DNA of 21,912 bases from a virus: positions 1 through 21,912 of IMG/VR virus record IMGVR_UViG_3300049919_000419. One strand, 5' to 3'. Within the stretch, counting starts at the first letter, position 1; the number at the start of each line of letters is the position of its first letter. This document shows, piece by piece, positions 1 to 6,707 of this stretch. Position numbers and translations under genes: made by a program. Below the pieces are notes generated by a model. The model was not told the DNA's origin. It searched no databases and saw only the letters and a list, made by a program, of their open reading frames with translations.

Positions 1-437
1 ATATATTCCTTGTTTTTTCCCGAAAAATCCCAAATCCAGCGTTGCCACATCTTGTATGCGCTGTCGAGCGAGTAGTCGTCTTCCTCTACGCTGTGCCGTT
101 TCAGCCAGTCCTGCAAGGCTGGCCGCGCATCCTGCCCAAGCCCGTACATCGTGCTGACATAGCGGCAGGCCGCATCTTTGTGGAACTTGAGCAGCAAGAA
201 ACCCGCAGCGTCCCAACTGTTTTTCAGGCGTGCCGCAAGGCGGTCGTGGACTTGGAGGGAGATGGTGGAAGTAAGCACCTCGAAGGCTCTTTCGTGGCTC
301 ACACGGCTGCGCAGCGGGGTGGTATTTATCAGCGAAAAAAGGAGGTCGCGGTTGGGCAGTAGTATCGGCTCTTGCCCATATTCGGCAATCAATACCCGCC
401 GCGTGAGCGGGTGCACTGGAAGGATAATTTGTTGCAT
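1..437 (-). CDS. Phage-associated protein of unknown function, partial (runs off left edge)
   Basis: An open frame starts at ATG 437 and continues without a stop to the window edge, giving at least 145 residues (beginning MQQIILPVHPLTRRVLIAEY). Composition is protein-like: an N-terminal segment with LLPNRDLLFSL, a central helical region around FEVLTSTISLQVHDRLAARL, and an aromatic stretch SAYKMWQRWIWDF near residues 128-140. I do not recognise the family with certainty. It resembles small uncharacterised proteins carried by Bacteroidota phage-like elements, possibly nucleic-acid binding. It follows the frameshifted tail gene on the same strand after a 178-bp gap. That gap contains a good promoter, so this gene probably starts its own transcript. 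The C-terminus lies outside the window. Confidence 0.7.
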   Translation of the reverse strand, partial: MQQIILPVHPLTRRVLIAEYGQEPILLPNRDLLFSLINTTPLRSRVSHERAFEVLTSTISLQVHDRLAARLKNSWDAAGFLLLKFHKDAACRYVSTMYGLGQDARPALQDWLKRHSVEEDDYSLDSAYKMWQRWIWDFSGKNKEY

Positions 438-459
438 GTCGGGAACCGGATTAGATAGG

Positions 460-490
460 CAAAAGTAATATAATTGCTTTGTAAATCAAA
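460..490 (-). promoter_or_regulatory. Bacteroidota-type promoter for the left-edge gene
   Basis: On the minus strand a TTTG -33 element (487-490) is followed after exactly 19 nt by a TACTTTTG -7 element (460-467), which matches the Bacteroidota primary sigma consensus TTTG / TAnnTTTG. Expected transcription start is near 453, about 16 nt before the ATG at 437. The rest of 438-615 shows no gene. Confidence 0.7.
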
Positions 491-615
491 GTTCTTTCTA
501 CAAGAGAGGGGAATTATTATACTTTTTGGGGTGGGAAGCCTCCGAGGCCGAAAGGGGAGTATGTTAGTGGATATTTGCGCAAAAAAAATGCAACAAAAGG
601 GGCGCGACAAAAAAC

Positions 616-2254
616 CTATATCACCGACACCACACTCAAACTCACCTCTACCCTCCCGCCCGGGAGCAGGCGGTTGACGCGGATGGACTTGCAGAAATAG
701 TCCATGCTGGCAATCTTGATCTTCTGATCGAAGGAAAAGGCATTGAGCGCGGTGAAGGGCAGCACGGCAGGGAAAGAGCAGTGCTTGCCGTCGCGGAGGA
801 TGCGGTGCCAGCCTTCCCACCACGTAGCATACAAGCCCTGTGGGCCTTGCCATTTCAGGCTGACAGCGCCGATGTTGGTGTCGCCGAGGGGCGTGTAGGG
901 CATCGAGTTGGCGTAGGGGTAATCGCCGAGCGCAGCGGTGAACGAATTGCTGTACATGCCGCGATACCCGAGCCGCCCGGAGGCGTGTAGGTATATTCGA
1001 TCGTGCCGACCGTGCCAGCGCGCGGGGTGCGCGTGAGGTAGGTGGTCGGTACGGCAGGGTACGAAATGCGCATCTCATCGGGCAAGGTGGGCAGGTTGCT
1101 TTCGAAGGGCGCTGGGTAGTTCGTAGTCTCAGTGTATTCGCCGAGGTCTTGGTAGCGCACCTCGTAGGAGATGGTGCTGAAGTAACTATAATAGGTCTGC
1201 TCGTTGGTGATGAAGTAGATGCCCGCCGCAGGGTTGGCGGCAATGAGGTTGGCGAGTTGGGTGTAGGTACCTGCAACGGTGGCGGGCTTGCCGAGGCGGG
1301 TGAAGTAGGTCAATGCGCCGTCGCCCTGGTCGGCATAGCGGAAGGCCGTGGGCGCTTGCTTGGTTTCGTGCGAGATCGTCAGCAATGAACTGACGTAGGC
1401 CGTCCAGTCATGGGCAGGCGGGCGGTTAATTAAGTCGCGCATGGCCACCAGGCGCAGCGTGCGCTTGAAAGGATCGGTGATGATCGCCAGGCAAAAAGTC
1501 TGACAGACAGCCTTGAGGAGTTCGGGGCAAGGCACATCCGGCACGTGGGCGGTGAGGTCGAAGTCGCGGTTGAGCGCCGAGTTGGTGTATAGGCTGTTGT
1601 TGTTGTACAGGTACAGCCGCCGCAGTTCGGGCGTGTTCTGGAATTCATTGATGAACGTATAATCCGTTCCGGCAAGGATGTGAATCCCGGAGCGTCGGCA
1701 GCGGGCGTGTAGGCTTGCGTGTCGGTGTCGTAGCGGTTTTGCCAAGCGCCTTCCATGCCGACCGAATACGTGAGAAAGTCGGGGTTGTAGATCGGGAAAA
1801 AACCGAAATCGTAGTTGAGCGGGTTGACGCTCGTATCTTTTGCGGTAGCGAGTGCCGCAGCGGTGTTGGCGCCCATTGATCGCGTGCCGCCGAGGTTGAG
1901 TTCGCGGATGCTGGTTTCCTTGATGGGCTGTATCAATGCGGCGGTGATGCTGAGGCTTATCGAGGTCGGATTGGCTTCGCGGACGGTCAGCGTGCCGTAG
2001 AAAAACGGCATCCCGAACGCGTATATCCATACGCCATCAATGGGCTTGGGCTTCGATGCCGCGTTGATCAGCGCGGGTTGGTCGAGTTCGAGGCGGTTTT
2101 TTGGGGTGGTTTTGACCTCGAACGGAAAACTATACGAACCCGGCAGGCTGCCTGCATCTGCACCGGAAAACAATGTGCCTTGCAGGTCGAACTGCAAGTT
2201 TGCCCCGTCGGAGAGGTCGAGAAAAGTGCCAGATGGCAAGCGGACTGCGTACAT
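616..2254 (-). CDS. Tail/baseplate-like structural protein, interrupted by two frameshifts
   Basis: Three overlapping minus-strand frames join into one protein of about 546 residues. Frame 1 starts at ATG 2254 (MYAVRLPSGTFLDLSDGAN) and is convincing to about 1688 (...YTPAADAPG). Frame 2 carries on from there (IHILAGTDYTFINEFQNTP...) to about 969 (...YTYTPPGGSG). Frame 3 completes it (YRGMYSNSFTAALGDYPYAN...) to the stop at 616. Both joins lie at a GGG run, and one extra G at each restores the frame perfectly (CCG GGG ATT CAC; TCG GGG TAT CGC). The N-terminal part (GSYSFPFEVKTTPKNRLEL, then a GTLTVREAN segment) resembles tail-structure proteins of Bacteroidota phage-like elements. The protein is beta-rich with no signal peptide. 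It follows the 529-aa tail gene and two small genes. Either it is a real pseudogene or two bases were lost in sequencing. Confidence 0.75.
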
Positions 2255-2260
2255 AGTTTT

Positions 2261-2288
2261 AATGACGAATGACTAATGACGAATGACT
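2261..2288. repeat. Perfect 14-bp tandem duplication upstream of the tail gene
   Basis: The unit AATGACGAATGACT occurs twice in a row (2261-2274, 2275-2288), filling almost all of the 36-bp gap between the 93-aa gene and the ATG at 2254. It may be a slippage product or a short regulatory repeat in the leader. Confidence 0.8.
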
Positions 2289-2290
2289 AA

Positions 2291-2572
2291 TTAGGCGTTG
2301 ATTTCGTCCTTCCATTTTTTGGAGAAGGTGGCTTTCGGCACGCGGCGGACAAGTCCGGGCATGTCGCCGGTGGGCTTGCGGATGGTGCGATTTTTCAGGC
2401 GGAAAAATGCGAACTCGGTGAGGTGCACGTCGCCGCCGGACTGGATGCGCTTTTTCAAAACATCGATGGCGATGCGGAGACATTTCTCCACGAATTCGGG
2501 GTGCAGTTCGGCAGCGGTGGAGGTTTCGGCTGACCATTCTTTTAAGTTGTACTCTACTGTTTCTTCTTGCAT
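2291..2572 (-). CDS. Small basic phage protein, 93 aa, function unknown
   Basis: The start is chosen at ATG 2572 (MQEETVEYNLKEWSAETST) because it lies 2 nt after the previous stop, in the same TAA-CA-ATG junction seen one gene upstream. The open frame extends further upstream, but only over the neighbouring genes. The C-terminal half (DVHLTEFAFFRLKNRTIRK, then VRRVPKATFSKKWKDEI) faintly recalls HU-like DNA-binding proteins, which have a similar run of Phe, Arg and Pro-rich turns. This is too weak to name the family. Its place between two tail-like genes suggests a structural or assembly role. The protein is strongly basic near the C-terminus. Confidence 0.6.
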   Translation of the reverse strand: MQEETVEYNLKEWSAETSTAAELHPEFVEKCLRIAIDVLKKRIQSGGDVHLTEFAFFRLKNRTIRKPTGDMPGLVRRVPKATFSKKWKDEINA

Positions 2573-2574
2573 TG

Positions 2575-2796
2575 TTATTGATTTGAAAATGAACGGTTGC
2601 GGCGTTGCCGTTTGGCAAGCGCACGGGCTTTGCGGGCTGGTCGGTCGGGGTTGTAATATGTTTTGCCACCTGTGCTGGCATGAACCAAGATAGCCCCAAG
2701 GCGGGGATTTGGGGATTTGGGCAGAGACATATAGGGAATGTCTGCGGACATTGCATTGGCAATAAGAGCGTACTCTTGTGCTATTTTGGTATCCAT
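2575..2796 (-). CDS. Small phage protein, 73 aa, function unknown
   Basis: It starts at ATG 2796, 2 nt after the stop of the 529-aa tail protein, and ends 2 nt before the next gene, so it is tightly packed in the tail operon. Its N-terminal half is mixed (MDTKIAQEYALIANAMSAD). Its C-terminal tail is very basic and ends in a run containing RKARALAKRQRRNRS, which could bind nucleic acid or an acidic partner. The longer open frame upstream of this start is only the shadow of the large gene. No family is recognised. Confidence 0.6.
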   Translation of the reverse strand: MDTKIAQEYALIANAMSADIPYMSLPKSPNPRLGAILVHASTGGKTYYNPDRPARKARALAKRQRRNRSFSNQ

Positions 2797-2798
2797 TG

Positions 2799-4388
2799 TT
2801 AGTAAGTTGCGTTTTGATCCGTCCAAGCGGCACGGATGGTGAAAGATAATTGATGTAGGTCGCGGTCGCTCTGGGTGATGCCGTCGAGGCTTTTGGGTTC
2901 TACGATTACCCGGAGGAAGCGCTTGTTTTCGATGTCGCAGAGCCAAGCATCGGACAAGGGGAGTTGGCGCAAGTGCTGAAGGTAGAAGTCGGAGTCGTAG
3001 AGGCCGGTGTTGGCTTCCCAGCGCGGGACGCTGCTGGTGGCCAATCGGCGCTTGGTGGGCTGTCCGGCTTCGCGGGCATCGGTAGAGCCGGGCCAGCGCA
3101 CGGTTTCGTAGGTCTCGCCTACGTTGTCGGCGCCCATCGTCTGCTTGCCGAATAAGCGGACAGTCTCCATGCCCCCTACCCCGTTCGAGACGAGCAGGTA
3201 CATCGGCGACCATGCGTAGGTAAGCGAATCTACGCCGTAGCGGACGGTCAGCCAGTAGGTGCCGGGTGCGTCGGTCTGCTCCAAGCGCCAGTCGTAGGCG
3301 ACGATGTACGAGCCTGCGGCGGTCGGCCCGGTGATGGGGGCTTGGTATAGTTTCGATTGCCGATAGCCGGAAGCGAACAGGTAGGGGGTGTCCTGCACGG
3401 GCGTGAGGCTGTTGGCCGTGAACGGGAAAAAGGTCGAGGTGGTGCCGTCTGACCAATACACGAGGATAGAAATTTTCACGGCCTCCCCGGTGGTGTTGGC
3501 GAGCCAATACACCCAATCCGGCTGCGTCGCATCGACGGGCTTTCGGAATTCGGCCTTGTCGCGGCGCAGGTAGTTGTGCAGCAAGCGGGTGACGGTGCCC
3601 GGCGTGAGCGTGTCGGCGCTGCGACCGCCCAAAATAGCAAGGTAGTCGCCACTGCGGATAAGCGCCTCGGCGGTTGGCGGTTGGCCGTACTTATCGGCTG
3701 TGCGGAGGTGGTACTTCTGTGCGCTCTTGGTCACCACCTCGGAGGTGAACGCGGGCGTAGTGGGCGCGATGCTGGTAGTAGGCGGCAAGTGCGGCACCAA
3801 GCCCGCGAAGGCGGGCGAGATGTCCACGATGGCATCGGTATCCGACACATCGTAAGGGGCATGGAGGCGCGACAAGCGGCTATCGGCAGACAAGTTTGCG
3901 CCGGTCGCCCATACCTCGATCAGGGCGCGAAGATTGGCTTGCAAGTAGGCGCCGGTGATGTTGTTGGGGGTGATGGTGATGTTGGTGCAGTTTTCGGTGG
4001 CGCTGGCCGTGATCGGCTCGACGCTCCGATAGGTTAAGCGGATCACCCGCGAGGTGCTTACGTTTGCTTCGCGGGTAATGAGGAAGGCATTGGAAACGGT
4101 CTCTTGCTCGCGCAGCGCGGCGGCAATGTAGTCGGCATAGACGTCGATGCCCATCGCGCCTTTCACCTCGATGTCGAGGGGGCTGGCGGTGTTGGTGGTC
4201 ACGAAGGTGAATTGCACGGAGTTGGTCAGCCATACCAGAGTGAATTGCTGCCCTGCGGTGGGGCCGGTACCTACAACCAAGATGTCGAAATATGGCGGTG
4301 CCGAGTTGATCTGATCGGTGCTGACCTCGACGTAGATTGGTTCTTGCGAGAACGCGATGGCGGGTGGCGGTGTGGCTAACGTAATCAT
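2799..4388 (-). CDS. Large tail-like structural protein, 529 aa
   Basis: The chosen start is ATG 4388 (MITLATPPPAIAFSQEPIYV). The open frame continues upstream to 4598, but only through palindromic repeats that are clearly intergenic. The protein is beta-rich with many Thr, Val and aromatic residues. It has an N-terminal segment reading FSQEPIYVEVSTDQINSAPP, a central segment with SGDYLAILGGRSAD near residue 250, and a C-terminal segment around LPLSDAWLCDIENKRFLRVI. No signal peptide or membrane segment is seen. The pattern fits the large tail, baseplate or receptor-contact proteins of Bacteroidota phages, but no exact family can be named from the sequence. It heads the tight cluster 4388-616 and lies 208 bp downstream of a terminator, so it needs a promoter I could not identify. 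Confidence 0.75.
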   Translation of the reverse strand: MITLATPPPAIAFSQEPIYVEVSTDQINSAPPYFDILVVGTGPTAGQQFTLVWLTNSVQFTFVTTNTASPLDIEVKGAMGIDVYADYIAAALREQETVSNAFLITREANVSTSRVIRLTYRSVEPITASATENCTNITITPNNITGAYLQANLRALIEVWATGANLSADSRLSRLHAPYDVSDTDAIVDISPAFAGLVPHLPPTTSIAPTTPAFTSEVVTKSAQKYHLRTADKYGQPPTAEALIRSGDYLAILGGRSADTLTPGTVTRLLHNYLRRDKAEFRKPVDATQPDWVYWLANTTGEAVKISILVYWSDGTTSTFFPFTANSLTPVQDTPYLFASGYRQSKLYQAPITGPTAAGSYIVAYDWRLEQTDAPGTYWLTVRYGVDSLTYAWSPMYLLVSNGVGGMETVRLFGKQTMGADNVGETYETVRWPGSTDAREAGQPTKRRLATSSVPRWEANTGLYDSDFYLQHLRQLPLSDAWLCDIENKRFLRVIVEPKSLDGITQSDRDLHQLSFTIRAAWTDQNATY

Positions 4389-4467
4389 AGGGCGAAGATG
4401 GAGGGAAGGGAGGAGGGGGGGTAGGACAAGCGATGACGGCCCCCGACCCCTAAAGGGGAGGATGTTT

Positions 4468-4584
4468 CGTTTTGTCATCCCGTTAGGGAACCGTCCATGG
4501 CGTGTAGGGCGTGGACGGTTTCCTAACGCAATGACAAAAAAAACGAGGCGTGGACGGTTTCCTAACGGGATGACAAAAAAAACG
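4468..4584. repeat. Dispersed palindromic repeat, one and a half units
   Basis: The left arm (4468-4497, with TTTTGTCATCCCGTTAGGGA) and right arm (4512-4545, with TCCTAACGCAATGACAAAAA) form a long near-perfect hairpin. A second copy of the right arm follows at 4548-4584. Related copies lie at 4994-5018, 6207-6290 and 11858-11901, all outside protein-coding genes. The shared core is TGGACGG, 0-2 nt, TTCCTnnCG, 2-3 nt, ATGACAAAAA. A short CCCCTAAAGGGG palindrome at 4447-4458 precedes it. This looks like a REP- or MITE-like element; no transposase is in the window. Confidence 0.8.
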
Positions 4585-4595
4585 CAGCGCACAAA

Positions 4596-4633
4596 CAAAA
4601 AATCGGCCTCCCCGCACGTTAGCGGAGAGGCCG
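4596..4633 (-). terminator. Strong intrinsic terminator, leftward
   Basis: Arms 4604-4615 and 4622-4633 (CGGCCTC-C-CCGC against GCGG-A-GAGGCCG) form a 12-position GC-rich stem with one C/A mismatch and a 6-nt loop. On the minus strand it is followed by six T residues. It separates the ncRNA-like region from the tail operon. Confidence 0.75.
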
Positions 4634-4767
4634 GTTGAACATATAATTATAACCCCATGTGCTTGACTGGGGCAAAAAAAACGGCTGGAAGCTGTGCCCC
4701 CAACCGTCAAACCCCAAAAACCGTTGCGAAGGTATGGAGTATTTTTGTCTTTCCGGAAGAAAGGGGC
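4634..4767. other. Intergenic spacer, no gene seen
   Basis: This stretch lies between the two leftward terminators. It holds a second poly-A/T tract (4673-4680) next to a weak hairpin and a degenerate -7-like sequence (TACCTTCG on the minus strand) without a matching -33 element. Nothing in it looks coding. Confidence 0.5.
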
Positions 4768-4795
4768 AAAAAAAACGCTCACTTTCCAGCGAGCG
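4768..4795 (-). terminator. Intrinsic terminator closing the putative ncRNA
   Basis: On the minus strand, CGCTCGC (4795-4789), loop TGGAAA and GTGAGCG (4782-4776) pair over 7 bp including one G-U, followed directly by eight T residues (4775-4768). This is a textbook Rho-independent terminator. It lies about 280 nt downstream of the promoter at 5054-5084, with no gene between. Confidence 0.85.
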
Positions 4796-4993
4796 GAACA
4801 ATAAACGAAAAACCAAATGAAAACAATGTCTTGTGTTTGGGTGGTGGACTCCCCACCCTTCTTTCTTGAAGCACACCCTCGTCGGTTCGAGGCATCGGCG
4901 GTTGTCCTTCCCGCTTAGCGGCTCTCGCCGCCGGGCCCTTCTTAGTGTCTTAATAGCCCGCTGCCAGCGTGGAGAATGGGTTAGAAATGCAAA

Positions 4994-5018
4994 AGTTCCC
5001 TGACGGGATGACAAAAAT
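4994..5018. repeat. Partial copy of the dispersed palindromic repeat
   Basis: AGTTCCCTGACGGGATGACA followed by AAAAT matches the right arm of the 4468-4584 element. It sits in the loop of the first hairpin of the putative ncRNA, so the repeat may have inserted into an RNA gene or been recruited by it. Confidence 0.65.
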
Positions 5019-5053
5019 GTCGCAATCCGGTGCTGGCAGCGGGTTTTGTTGTG

Positions 5054-5084
5054 CAAAGATAGTGGTTTTATTTTTCACACCAAA
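5054..5084 (-). promoter_or_regulatory. Bacteroidota-type promoter of the putative ncRNA
   Basis: On the minus strand TTTG (5081-5084), a 19-nt spacer and TATCTTTG (5054-5061) match the -33/-7 consensus exactly. Expected start is near 5048-5050. No start codon with a credible protein follows. Confidence 0.75.
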
Positions 5085-5116
5085 AAAAAACCGCGTGAAT
5101 GTTTGGGGTTGGGGTA

Positions 5117-5164
5117 GATATACGCTATCGTGTACTGATAGAGTAGTACATCGTAGCGTATATC
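5117..5164. repeat. Long hairpin between the 65-aa gene and the ncRNA promoter
   Basis: Perfect 11-bp arms (GATATACGCTA 5117-5127; TAGCGTATATC 5154-5164) continue, after a symmetric 3-nt internal loop, into a further 6-bp stem (TGTACT/AGTACA) with an 8-nt apex. There is no T-run on either side, so it is not a standard terminator. It could block read-through from the gene ending at 5181 or bind a protein. Confidence 0.75.
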
Positions 5165-5180
5165 CAAGAGTTCTCGGAAA

Positions 5181-5378
5181 TTAAGTAAATGGAATACTAT
5201 CTAAACCAAGTTCAGCCTCAACCAACCGCTCGACTTTTCTTAATTCATTTTGCACGGCTTCGTGCAAAATGGCATCAAGCCGCAAATTATGCTCCTCGCA
5301 AAATATGCGTTTTTGGTAATGAAACTCGTGTCTTTCACGAATTTTTTTCAGCAATTGAGTTCCAATTTTTTGCCTCAT
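5181..5378 (-). CDS. Small protein, 65 aa, function unknown
   Basis: The start is placed at ATG 5378 (MRQKIGTQLLKKIRERHEFH). The frame upstream of it crosses a GC-rich hairpin and is not protein-like. The product is highly charged and probably all-helical: a Lys/Arg-rich N-terminal helix followed by LRLDAILHEAVQNELRKVER and an acidic C-terminus. The last part could form a short amphipathic or coiled-coil helix. It lies alone between two hairpin elements (5117-5164 and 5405-5471), downstream of the accessory cluster. No family recognised. Moderate confidence that it is translated. Confidence 0.5.
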   Translation of the reverse strand: MRQKIGTQLLKKIRERHEFHYQKRIFCEEHNLRLDAILHEAVQNELRKVERLVEAELGLDSIPFT

Positions 5379-5404
5379 AATAAATATAAAATTCCGAGAA
5401 CAAT

Positions 5405-5480
5405 GGCTTCCCGGCCATGCCCGCCAATGGCCTAACGCAAAGCCAAACGCGGCGGTCACAGGCGGGAAGCCCAGAGTTAG
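5405..5480. repeat. Nested GC-rich inverted repeat, weakly attC-like
   Basis: GGCTTCCCG (5405-5413) pairs with CGGGAAGCC (5463-5471), and CCGCC (5421-5425) pairs with GGCGG (5451-5455) inside it. On the minus strand the segment from GTTAG/CTAAC at 5476-5480 to GTTAGGC at 5430-5436 has the box spacing of a short integron attC site, but the inner boxes pair poorly. It overlaps the stop codon of the 85-aa gene. It may simply act as a terminator-like hairpin for that operon. Confidence 0.6.
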
Positions 5481-5734
5481 CGCGTATTTTGTGCCTCGAT
5501 TTCTTTCAAGGCGGTTAGAAAATCTTTGTACGTGGTGAGCAGCCGACAGGAGTCTGGGCAACAGCCCCACCCTATTATGCGCTCGGTTATTGTTTTGGCT
5601 TCTTGGTAGCCCAGCCATAAGGCCAACTCCGAGAACTTACAATCCGAGTAGCCTTGCTCTCGGTATATCGCCTTAGATGGGTCGGGCTGCATGGCTTGGA
5701 TTTTTTGTATAGCGGTGGCTGGATCGGTGGTCAT
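5477..5734 (-). CDS. Small accessory phage protein, 85 aa
   Basis: It starts at ATG 5734, overlapping the stop of the preceding gene as ATGA (5731-5734), which indicates translational coupling. The product (MTTDPATAIQKIQAMQPDPS...) has a central segment ELALWLGYQEAKTITERIIG, a Cys pair in GWGCCPDSC, and a C-terminal helix. The central segment could be a degenerate helix-turn-helix, but I do not assign a family. It is the last gene of a short operon with the 153-aa gene. Confidence 0.6.
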   Translation of the reverse strand: MTTDPATAIQKIQAMQPDPSKAIYREQGYSDCKFSELALWLGYQEAKTITERIIGWGCCPDSCRLLTTYKDFLTALKEIEAQNTR

Positions 5735-6192
5735 GGCGTAGAAGCGGGTTGTGGTGATCTCATTCCGTGCAAGTACTCTTGGTAGGTAATCTGGGTGAGG
5801 TCGGGGTTGATCGTGTCCGGGGCCTCGATGTAAAATGTGCCGTTGCGGAGGGCTACGCCGGGGATTTGCATCTCATTGCCGTTTTGGATGATGGCGACGA
5901 TCTCGCTGTTGAGGACGACCGGCAAGCCTTTTATCTCGGCGATTTTCGCGTAGTTGCTTACGGTGTTTTTGGGGAAGTAGCACCCGGGGAATACCTGTTT
6001 CCAGAGTCCCGGCTTTAGTGGCAGCATGAAGGCCGAGATGCCACCAGCGGCATTCAGCACGCTGCGGAAGATGACGCTGGCGCCGTAGCGCTTGCCGATT
6101 TCGACGGCTGCAAGGTTGGCCACCCGGCAGCGCTCGAAAAGGTCGAGGAGTTTGGAGTGGGTATCGGATTCTTTCTTTACTTTGTAGTACAT
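5731..6192 (-). CDS. Accessory phage protein, 153 aa, function unknown
   Basis: It starts at ATG 6192 (MYYKVKKESDTHSKLLDLFE). The protein is mixed alpha/beta with a glycine-rich centre (SVLNAAGGISAFMLPLKPGL) and a C-terminal segment ALRNGTFYIEAPDTINPDLT. No signal peptide or membrane segment is present. Similar-sized proteins occur in the early/accessory region of Bacteroidota phages, but I cannot name a family. It is coupled to the 85-aa gene downstream by a 4-bp overlap. It is separated from the PUA-like gene upstream by 128 bp holding a palindromic repeat, so transcription may be attenuated or restarted there. Confidence 0.65.
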   Translation of the reverse strand: MYYKVKKESDTHSKLLDLFERCRVANLAAVEIGKRYGASVIFRSVLNAAGGISAFMLPLKPGLWKQVFPGCYFPKNTVSNYAKIAEIKGLPVVLNSEIVAIIQNGNEMQIPGVALRNGTFYIEAPDTINPDLTQITYQEYLHGMRSPQPASTP

Positions 6193-6206
6193 GTTGATTT
6201 GCTTTT

Positions 6207-6290
6207 GTTGTCATCCCGTTTTTTGTCATTCCGGTAGGAATCTGTCCGGGTGTGAGGTGTGGACGGGTTCCTGCGGAATGACAAAAAAAA
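6207..6290. repeat. Dispersed palindromic repeat, full hairpin copy
   Basis: The left arm 6219-6247 (TTTTTTGTCATTCCGGTAGG...) and right arm 6261-6290 (GGACGGGTTCCTGCGGAATG...) form a long hairpin of the same family as 4468-4584. It is preceded by a truncated extra arm (6207-6220). On the minus strand the hairpin is flanked by poly-T, so it could also terminate transcription from the gene ending at 6321. Confidence 0.8.
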
Positions 6291-6320
6291 TGAGATGGCA
6301 AACGAGATGAAAAAATATTG

Positions 6321-6695
6321 CTACGCTTTGGTAAGTTTTCTGGCTTCTTTTCTGGCTTCTTTGCGGGCTTCCAGTACTTCATCGGTGTACCGCAGCAAAT
6401 AAAAGAAGATGGGCTGATTGTCCCAGTCGGCGATATTTTTGTCTCTGTACATCTTTTTTATTATCTCTCTGGTTTTTTCTGGCGTGTAGCCAGTATCCAG
6501 CCCTGCGATGAAGTTGTTGATGGTGGCCAACCGCAGTTCCCGTTTCTCGATGACCTGGGCATGGCCTAAGAGGGAGGTGTTGAGCCATATTTCTCTGGTA
6601 TCGCCTACATGATGCCGCCCAGAAAGCCGCAGTGTGGTGAAATAAGTACCATCTAACTTGTTGTTCCAATTCGTTGAAAATTCAAATAAGTCCAT
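6321..6695 (-). CDS. ASCH/PUA-like phage protein, 124 aa
   Basis: It starts at ATG 6695. The first ~75 residues have the pattern of small PUA-superfamily (ASCH-like) proteins: a TTLRL strand, a turn with VGDTREIWL, LLGHAQVIEKRELRL, then ATINNFIAGLDTGY. Such domains bind RNA or modified nucleic acids, and phage-encoded versions of this length are common. The C-terminal tail carries an unusual repeated charged run (EARKEARKEARKLTKA) that forms a basic helix. It lies 12 nt after the Cys-rich gene in the same operon. The domain call is from pattern recognition only. Confidence 0.6.
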   Translation of the reverse strand: MDLFEFSTNWNNKLDGTYFTTLRLSGRHHVGDTREIWLNTSLLGHAQVIEKRELRLATINNFIAGLDTGYTPEKTREIIKKMYRDKNIADWDNQPIFFYLLRYTDEVLEARKEARKEARKLTKA

Positions 6696-6707
6696 GTCGC
6701 GAGTAGT

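Larger units (their letters stand above)
4768..5049 (-). ncRNA. Candidate structured non-coding RNA, about 280 nt
   Basis: A consensus promoter (5054-5084) and an intrinsic terminator (4768-4795) bracket a stretch with no credible protein. The predicted RNA begins near 5049 and folds into several hairpins. The first is a 12-bp perfect stem (5032-5043 with 4957-4968) closing a ~63-nt loop that holds a copy of the dispersed repeat. The second is GCGGC-GAGA-GCCGC (4918-4931), with a GNRA-type tetraloop. The third is CCTCG/CGAGG (4877-4892), the fourth is GGTGG/CCACC (4843-4857), and the terminator closes the series. I see no hallmark of tmRNA, RNase P, SRP or tRNA. An unbroken 145-codon frame crosses the region but is rich in Arg, Pro and Phe and runs through the terminator, so I treat it as chance. 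It lies between the accessory gene cluster and the tail operon. Function unknown. Confidence 0.45.

Noticed and set aside
389-1276. 295-codon minus-strand frame
   Set aside because: Its composition is the Pro/Arg/Thr-rich shadow of the tail gene in another frame, and it runs into the promoter and into the next gene's start.
2575-3516. 313-codon frame covering the 73-aa gene
   Set aside because: Only the last 73 codons, from ATG 2796, lie outside the 529-aa gene and read like protein. The rest is a His/Arg-rich shadow.
4468-4584. CRISPR-like repeats
   Set aside because: The copies are inverted palindromes without regular unique spacers, and no cas gene is present.
4868-4895. tRNA or tmRNA-like GGTTCGA sequence
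   Set aside because: GGTTCGAGG here belongs to a CCTCG/CGAGG hairpin. No acceptor stem, anticodon arm or CCA end can be formed around it.
4768-5049. Retron or diversity-generating element RNA
   Set aside because: No reverse transcriptase is encoded in the window, and no flanking a1/a2-type pairing of the RNA ends is seen.
4619-5056. Unbroken 145-codon minus-strand frame across the ncRNA-like region
   Set aside because: It is rich in Arg, Pro and Phe and runs through an intrinsic terminator and several hairpins. It begins right at the promoter but has no domain-like pattern. The structured-RNA reading fits better.
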